NCBI RefSeq assembly: GCF_030406385.1
Contig: NZ_JAUEPM010000001.1
Span: 744,001 to 808,000 of the forward strand
Length of the DNA: 64,000 bases
DNA from: Microbacterium oryzae
GTDB lineage: Bacteria; Actinomycetota; Actinomycetes; Actinomycetales; Microbacteriaceae
Direction: 5' to 3'
Below the pieces are notes generated by a model. The model searched no databases. It was not told where the DNA came from and saw nothing but the letters and a program-made list of their open reading frames with translations. Of the stretch, positions 56,153-64,000 are shown one piece after another (position 1 is the first letter of the stretch; every line of letters begins with the position of its first letter). The position numbers and the translations under genes are program-made.

Positions 56153-56797
56153 TCAGCTGAGCCGATACCGATGCTCGGGCCTCCCTGCGGATCCGTACTG
56201 GAGCGTCACATCGACCGCCCCGCGCGCCGCGAGCTCCGCGAGGTGCCGTTGCGCGGTGGCACGCGAGACCCCGACGCGCTCGGCGATCTCGACGCTCGAT
56301 GCCTCCCCCGCGGCGAGCGCGTCGAGGATGATCTGCTGCGTTCCCGCCCGCGGCGGCGTCACCGCGGCTGCGCCATGGAGCACGCTCACCGCGCGGTCGA
56401 TGGTCTCCTGGGTCGCGCTGCCGCTCGACAGCAGGTTGCGGAAGCGGGCATAGCGGTCGAGTCGATCCTGGAGCGCGCGGGGGTCGAACGGCTTCACGAG
56501 GTAGTGCAGCGCGCCGCTCGTCAGCGCCCTGCGGATCGTCGCCACGTCGTCAGCCGCGCTCAGCACGAACCGATCGATTCCCGCCTCCCGTCCGATCTCG
56601 ATGCCATCGCCATCCGGCAGGTAGACGTCGAGCAGCAGCAGGTCAGGGCGCATGTCGCGGATGGCGATGCGTGCGGAAGCCGCGTCCCTCACGGGAGGCA
56701 GCGCGCTGAACCCCGGCCGCGCGGCCACCAGGTCGCGATGGATGCCGCTGACGCGGAAGTCGTCGTCGACGATCAGGACGCGGATCTCGTTCGTCAT
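56153..56797 (-). CDS. Response regulator, CitB/DctR family
   Basis: 214 residues. Receiver domain (about 5-120) with VLIVDDDFRVSGIH, the phospho-acceptor Asp in LLLDVYLPDGDG and the lysine in LVKPFD; then a winged helix-turn-helix (about 145-210) with SSVEIAERVGVSRATAQRHL. It overlaps the sensor kinase gene by 4 nt. By family and position it probably activates the divergent citrate transporter. Confidence 0.93.
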   Translation of the reverse strand: MTNEIRVLIVDDDFRVSGIHRDLVAARPGFSALPPVRDAASARIAIRDMRPDLLLLDVYLPDGDGIEIGREAGIDRFVLSAADDVATIRRALTSGALHYLVKPFDPRALQDRLDRYARFRNLLSSGSATQETIDRAVSVLHGAAAVTPPRAGTQQIILDALAAGEASSVEIAERVGVSRATAQRHLAELAARGAVDVTLQYGSAGRPEHRYRLS

Positions 56798-58461
56798 GCC
56801 GTTCCCTCTTCCGATGTGATCGCGCCTTCGTGCTCGTCGTCGCCCGCGGCCCGCATCACCCCGGGCAGCCGGGCGGCGAACACCGCGCCGTGGCCGTCGC
56901 CCCGCGCCTCCGCGAGCCAGAGCTCACCGCCCCATCGGCGCGTGAAGCGGCGGGCGAGCGGAAGTCCGATCCCCCGGCCGTGCACCCGACCCGTCTCGTC
57001 GTCCTCCGCCGCCCGCGCACGGTCGAAGACCGACTCCGGATGGTCCACGCCGACGCCCGAGTCCGTCACCGTGAGCGCGAGCTCATCGCGGTCGTCCAGC
57101 AGCGAGACCTCCACCCATCGCGGCTCCTCCCCGGCGGCGGCCGCCGTCACGGCGTTGTCCACGAGGTTCCCCAGCACCGCCGCCACGTCCTCCGGCTCGG
57201 CGACGACGCCGAGGAGGAGCGTGTCCTCCCCCACCCGCAGCTCCACGCCGCGCTCGCGCGCCTCCATCCGCTTGGCCGCGAGGAACGAGCGCAGGAACGG
57301 CTCCGTGACGGGCATCTCCGCCTCCTCGGGCAGGGCGCCGCGGGCGGCGAACTCCGACAGGAGCTCCTGCGCCTCCTCGGTCCTCCCGGCCGCGACCATG
57401 CCACGGACGGCATGCATGCGGTTCGCGAACTCGTGCCGCTGCGCCCGCATGGCGTTGGTCGCCGCTCGCACCGCGTCGAGCCGCTCCGCCAGCGCCACCA
57501 CATCGGTGCGGTCGCGGAGCACCGCGACGACACCGAGCGAGCGCCCTTCATGCCTCACGCGGCGGACCTCGACGTAGACGACCTGCTCCGACAGCACGAG
57601 CTCGCCGGTGACGAGGCAGTCGCCGCCGAGCGCGCGGTCGAGCGCTGCGCGCAGACGCGGCGGGAGGTTCAGCTCGTCGATGTGCTGCCCCACCGCATCA
57701 TCGCCGCCGACCACCCGCTCCGCAGACGCGTTGGCTGCGCGGACGACCCCGTCGTCCGACACCGCGAGCACTCCGTCGTGCACCCCTTCGAGCACCGCGG
57801 CTCTGCTCTGCAGCAGACCGCCCAGCTCCTCCGGCTGCACGCCCCGCGTCAGACGCTCCAGCCGTCGGCGGATGACGATCGAGACCAGCGCGGCCATCGC
57901 GAGCGCCACCACGGCGATCAGGACGAACAGCCCGACGAGAAGCGGGGCATCGGCGAAGACTCGAGCCGGCGCGAACCCGACGCTCACCTCGCCGACGATC
58001 CTCCCGCCATCCGGAGAGAAGACGGGAACCTTCGCCCGCACCGACTCCCCCAGCGTCCCCCGCTCCCACGCGACGACCTCGTCGCCCGCGATCACGGAGG
58101 CGAAGTCGGTGCTGACCTGCCGACCGAGGAGCTCCGACTCCGGGTGCGCGAGACGCAGGCCGAGGTCGTTCGCGACGACGACGAACAGCGTCTGCGTGCG
58201 GTCGACGATGCCCGCTGCGTACTCCTGCAGCGCACCGCCAGCGAGGGCCGCCGCGTCGAGATCGCTCCGCCCCGCGAAGCCCGCCACGTCGGCGCGCACC
58301 TGCGGATCGCTGGCGACGGTGCGCGCAACGGCGAGCGCCGTCGACTCAGCCTCGTCGCGGAGCTGTCCGATGCCCAGCAGCGCGAACGCCGACACGCACA
58401 CCGCGATGACGGCGGCGGCGGCGAGGAGCTGCATCGCGAACACCCGCGTCGTGAACCGCAT
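56794..58461 (-). CDS. Sensor histidine kinase, CitA/DcuS family
   Basis: 555 residues. A transmembrane helix (about 8-30), an extracytoplasmic sensor domain (about 31-165), a second helix (about 172-194), a PAS domain (about 205-310), the short H-box HEFANRMHAVRG of this family, and the ATPase with DNAVTAAAAG and GRGIGLPLARR. It senses a C4- or tricarboxylate outside the cell. The ATG is 6 nt after GATACT (58468-58473), so probably leaderless. It is divergent from the CitMHS transporter. Confidence 0.94.
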   Translation of the reverse strand: MRFTTRVFAMQLLAAAAVIAVCVSAFALLGIGQLRDEAESTALAVARTVASDPQVRADVAGFAGRSDLDAAALAGGALQEYAAGIVDRTQTLFVVVANDLGLRLAHPESELLGRQVSTDFASVIAGDEVVAWERGTLGESVRAKVPVFSPDGGRIVGEVSVGFAPARVFADAPLLVGLFVLIAVVALAMAALVSIVIRRRLERLTRGVQPEELGGLLQSRAAVLEGVHDGVLAVSDDGVVRAANASAERVVGGDDAVGQHIDELNLPPRLRAALDRALGGDCLVTGELVLSEQVVYVEVRRVRHEGRSLGVVAVLRDRTDVVALAERLDAVRAATNAMRAQRHEFANRMHAVRGMVAAGRTEEAQELLSEFAARGALPEEAEMPVTEPFLRSFLAAKRMEARERGVELRVGEDTLLLGVVAEPEDVAAVLGNLVDNAVTAAAAGEEPRWVEVSLLDDRDELALTVTDSGVGVDHPESVFDRARAAEDDETGRVHGRGIGLPLARRFTRRWGGELWLAEARGDGHGAVFAARLPGVMRAAGDDEHEGAITSEEGTA

Positions 58462-58636
58462 ACGTCGAGTATCCCGCGAGCAACCATGAGCAGAATGCGC
58501 ACAACCGACTCAACGCGCAGATCCTCGCGCAATGCGCGCATCCCCGGACCCGCAGCCCGCTCGCCGTATCGTCGCCGAGTACGCTCCACCGCCGCAACGC
58601 GACGACGCGAACGCGGCACGACGACAAGGACGTCAG
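58462..58636. promoter_or_regulatory. Divergent region between sensor kinase and citrate transporter
   Basis: 175 bp holding the GATACT box of the kinase gene and, on the other strand, TACGCT at 58580-58585 for the transporter. AATGCGC occurs at 58494-58500 and 58531-58537, with AACGCGC between, about 18-19 nt apart; these may be sites for the response regulator. Confidence 0.4.
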
Positions 58637-60112
58637 ATGCTCGTCATCCTCGGCTTCACCATGATCCTCGCGTTCATGGTGCTCATCATGACCAAGCGTC
58701 TCACGCCGATGGTCGCGCTCATCCTCGTGCCCACGATCTTCGGCCTGTTCGCCGGCGCCGGGTTGGGGCTCGGCGACATGGTCATCTCGGCCATCGGCGA
58801 CATGGCGCCCACCGCGGCGCTGCTGATGTTCGCGATCATGTACTTCGGCATCATGATCGACGTGGGCCTGTTCGACCCGCTCATCCGCTTCATCACGCGC
58901 ACCCTGGGCAACGACCCGGCGAAGGTCGTGCTCGGCACGGCGCTCCTCGCGGGTGCGGTGTCGCTCGACGGCGACGGCTCGACGACGTTCATCATCACGA
59001 CGTCGGCGATGCTGCCCCTCTACCTGCGCCTCGGGATGAGCCCGGTGGTGCTCACGTGCGTGGCGGGTCTCATGAACGGCACGCTCAACATCGTGCCCTG
59101 GGGCGGTCCGACCGTCCGCGCCGCCACCGCGCTCGGCCTGCAGCCCACCGATGTCTTCGTGCCGATGATCCCGTCCCTCGCCGTCGGCCTCGCCGTCGCG
59201 CTCGGACTGTCGTGGCTGCTCGGGCTCTCCGAGCGTCGCCGCATCGGCAGGCTCTCGCTGGATGGGCTCGACGAGATGCAGGCGGATGGCGGCAGCACGC
59301 GGGCCGGACGCTTCGGCATGCGCGTTCCCCAGCTCCGCTCCGGCGTCGGCACCCCCGGTGCGCGCGCCGTGCTCGGCACGACGAACATGCTCACGATCCA
59401 GGGTTCGGGCGCGGCCGGTCCCGCCGTCCTCACGGAGGACGAGCGCGACACCGCGATGGCTGACACCATGCTCAGCCCCGACCGGCCCACGCTGCGACCG
59501 AAGCTCATCTGGCTGAACCTCGCGCTCACCGTCGCCGTGATGGTGCTGCTCGTCCTCGACGTCATGCCGCTCGCGTTCGTCTTCATGATCGGCACCGGCA
59601 TCGCCCTCGTGCTGAACTTCCCCAAGCTGAAGGAGCAGAGCGCGGAGATCGTCGCGCACGCGCCGAGCATCGTGGGCGTCGTGTCGATGGTGCTGGCCGC
59701 CGGCGTGCTCGTCGGGGTGCTGGATGGCACGGGCATGGTCACCGCGATGGCCGACTGGGTCGTCGACATCGTCCCGCCGGCACTCGGCCCGTTCTTCGCC
59801 GTCATCACCGGGCTGCTGTCGATCCCGATGACGTTCTTCATGTCGAACGACGCGTTCTACTACGGGATCCTGCCGATCCTCGCGGAGAGCGCGGCGACCT
59901 ACGGCATCGCACCGGTCGAGATGGCGCGCGCATCCGTGATCGGCCAGCCCGTCCACCTGCAGAGCCCGCTCGTTCCGGCCATCCTGCTGCTGGTCTCGCT
60001 CGCGAACGTCAACCTCGGCGACCACCACAAGAAGGTGCTGTGGCGCGCCCTCGTCGTCTCGCTCGTCATGCTCGCCGTCGGCGTCCTCCTCGGATCGGTG
60101 CCGCTGGGCTGA
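58637..60112 (+). CDS. CitMHS family citrate transporter
   Basis: 491 residues with about eleven or twelve transmembrane helices in two halves. Conserved blocks are SLDGDGSTTFIITTSAMLP and GGPTVRAATAL in the first half and MSNDAFYYGILP with GQPVHLQSPLVPA in the second. The family imports divalent-metal citrate with protons. The ATG has AAGGA 6 nt upstream. It is divergent from the two-component system. Confidence 0.93.
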   Translation: MLVILGFTMILAFMVLIMTKRLTPMVALILVPTIFGLFAGAGLGLGDMVISAIGDMAPTAALLMFAIMYFGIMIDVGLFDPLIRFITRTLGNDPAKVVLGTALLAGAVSLDGDGSTTFIITTSAMLPLYLRLGMSPVVLTCVAGLMNGTLNIVPWGGPTVRAATALGLQPTDVFVPMIPSLAVGLAVALGLSWLLGLSERRRIGRLSLDGLDEMQADGGSTRAGRFGMRVPQLRSGVGTPGARAVLGTTNMLTIQGSGAAGPAVLTEDERDTAMADTMLSPDRPTLRPKLIWLNLALTVAVMVLLVLDVMPLAFVFMIGTGIALVLNFPKLKEQSAEIVAHAPSIVGVVSMVLAAGVLVGVLDGTGMVTAMADWVVDIVPPALGPFFAVITGLLSIPMTFFMSNDAFYYGILPILAESAATYGIAPVEMARASVIGQPVHLQSPLVPAILLLVSLANVNLGDHHKKVLWRALVVSLVMLAVGVLLGSVPLG

Positions 60113-60119
60113 TCCGCTG

Positions 60120-60161
60120 GCAGCGAGGGCTCTCCGCGTTCGTGCGGAGAGCCCTCGCTGC
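60120..60161. terminator. Bidirectional terminator after the citrate transporter
   Basis: An 18-bp perfect stem beginning GCAGCGAGGGC, with its complement at 60144-60161, around a 6-nt loop, between convergent genes. Confidence 0.9.
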
Positions 60162-60169
60162 GTCCTGGG

Positions 60170-60442
60170 TCAGAGTGCGCGCACGGACATGAGCTTCCAC
60201 CCTTCGGGCACCTTCGCCTCGAGCGCGGTCATGTCGTCGGCTTCGACCTCGGCGATCTCGGTGTGGCGGTAGCGGCCGACCGCGCTGATGCGCGTGGAGC
60301 GCTTGATCATGGCGACCCGCGCGTCGGTGAGCACGTGCCCTGCCGGCACCTGCGCCTCGAGCGCTTCCCTCACCTCGGCCTGCGTCTCGGCCTCGGCCTC
60401 GAGCTGGCCGCCGTCGTCTCTTCTGATCACACCCACGAGCAC
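60170..60442 (-). CDS. Hypothetical protein, 90 residues
   Basis: Soluble, acidic protein with a repeated pattern: EALEAQVPAGHVLTDARV (about 26-43) and ALEAKVPEGWKLMSVRAL (about 72-89) look like two copies of one 18-residue half. No known family recognised. The GTG start is 6 nt after TACTCT (60449-60454), consistent with a leaderless message; a second promoter points the other way 50 bp upstream. Confidence 0.8.
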   Translation of the reverse strand: MLVGVIRRDDGGQLEAEAETQAEVREALEAQVPAGHVLTDARVAMIKRSTRISAVGRYRHTEIAEVEADDMTALEAKVPEGWKLMSVRAL

Positions 60443-60502
60443 GATTCCAGAGTACGAGACCCCTCCGACACTCTCATCGGGGTCGTCTCAGCTGGAGCCG
60501 CG

Positions 60503-60544
60503 TAATCTCTTGCTGTGCGAGACGGGGGCGGATGGCGATGCTGA
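60503..60544 (+). promoter_or_regulatory. TAATCT box with possible 9-codon leader peptide
   Basis: TAATCT at 60503-60508 is followed after 6 nt by a GTG (60515). Reading from it gives nine codons ending at a TGA (60542-60544) that overlaps the ATG (60538) of the next small gene. The layout suggests a leaderless leader peptide coupled to that gene. Confidence 0.4.
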
Positions 60545-60738
60545 GCGCCTGGATCATCATCGGAATCGAGACCCTCGCACCGAGCCGGGTCGCCGCGGTG
60601 CAGAACTGGCACCTGCGGACGGATCCGCGCTGCAACCGCTACCAGCGGCCGAAGCCCGGCAGCCGGCTCGAGCGCATCTCCCGAGGGCGCGGATGCCCGC
60701 CCTGCCGCCGCCGTCAGGCGTCGTCCGCACCGCACTAG
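60532..60738 (+). CDS. Small hypothetical protein, 66-68 residues
   Basis: Starts at ATG 60532 or 60538. The product begins MLSAWIIIGIETLAPS and becomes strongly basic (about a third Arg/Lys in the last 40 residues) with three cysteines, two in a final CPPC. Nearly 90 percent of third codon positions are G or C, as in real genes here, and a hairpin follows at 60786. I do not recognise it; small size and lack of a clear ribosome site keep confidence moderate. Confidence 0.5.
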   Translation: MAMLSAWIIIGIETLAPSRVAAVQNWHLRTDPRCNRYQRPKPGSRLERISRGRGCPPCRRRQASSAPH

Positions 60739-60785
60739 GACGACGCCGCGGTTCGCCTGCAGGCTTCGCACGACGCCTCGAACGC

Positions 60786-60825
60786 AGAGGCCCCGACCCT
60801 TCATTCCTGAAGAGCCGGGGCCTCT
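60786..60825. terminator. Terminator after nrdF (and the small plus-strand gene)
   Basis: AGAGGCCCCG pairs perfectly (10 bp) with CGGGGCCTCT; TTCA and TGAA form a short inner stem. It lies 32 nt past the nrdF stop. Confidence 0.75.
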
Positions 60826-60856
60826 CGTCAGCCGCTCATACGGCGGGGTGCAGACG

Positions 60857-64000
<3,144 letters not shown>

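Overview
The window is 64 kb of very GC-rich chromosomal DNA packed with genes on both strands. Gene content points to an actinobacterium of the family Microbacteriaceae, probably Microbacterium or a close relative. That is an inference from malate:quinone oxidoreductase, an actinobacterial GT4 glycogen synthase, a DUF222/HNH protein, a deazaflavin-type Ddn protein, a MoxR-DUF58-TgpA cluster, DUF6350 and class Ib ribonucleotide reductase. I see no phage, integrase, transposase, CRISPR array or rRNA. The content is core and metabolic genome; the less ordinary parts are repeats, promoters, small genes and an RNA gene.

Layout, left to right. 1-6.4 kb: galE (cut by the left edge), tdk, a Nudix hydrolase overlapping mqo, asd, an array of four 63-bp palindromic repeats, and lysC. 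6.4-9.6 kb: recR and dnaX. 9.7-16.4 kb: a GH65 phosphorylase with a beta-phosphoglucomutase-like HAD enzyme, then pta-ackA. 16.5 kb: an SRP RNA (4.5S) gene sharing a promoter region with a divergent moxR-DUF58-transglutaminase operon (to 21 kb). 21-23.7 kb: divergent glgC and glgA, and tRNA-Ser(GGA). 23.7-26.7 kb: a secreted HNH nuclease, a zinc-ribbon protein, a metallophosphoesterase and a macrodomain protein. 26.9-32.2 kb: fatty-acid desaturase, SPFH/flotillin, two small acidic proteins, a YrdB-type membrane protein and an FAD-linked oxidase. 32.2-40.9 kb: nagB, an L,D-transpeptidase, a GNAT enzyme, a heterodimeric ABC exporter and an Ada/AlkA-Ogt alkylation-repair pair. 41-45 kb: purN-purH, DUF6350 and a Ddn-like protein. 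45.2-48.6 kb: dhaKLM and a stand-alone LigD polymerase. 48.7-56 kb: sucCD, a 50-residue membrane protein, an acyl-CoA dehydrogenase, a phytoene-desaturase-like oxidoreductase, a Bcp peroxiredoxin and the DUF222/HNH protein. 56.1-60.1 kb: a CitAB/DctR-type two-component system divergent from a CitMHS citrate transporter. 60.2-64 kb: two small unknown genes and nrdF-nrdE (nrdE runs off the right edge).

Genes that work together: lysC and asd (first two steps of the aspartate pathway); pta and ackA (acetate); GH65 and HAD (phosphorolysis of an alpha-glucoside to beta-glucose 1-phosphate, then to glucose 6-phosphate); glgC and glgA (glycogen); dhaK, dhaL and dhaM (PTS-type dihydroxyacetone kinase); purN and purH; sucC and sucD; the two-component system with the citrate carrier; nrdE and nrdF.

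The most consistent feature of the window is how genes start. At least sixteen genes have a TANNNT-like -10 box followed by exactly 6 nt and then the start codon (two more have 7 nt), which is the geometry of leaderless mRNAs. Other points worth a second look are the 63-bp repeat array splitting lysC from asd, the 18-bp palindrome over the galE promoter, the previously unmarked SRP RNA, and a likely internal start in lysC. I did not find a convincing wholly new multi-gene system; the repeat array is the best candidate for something undescribed.
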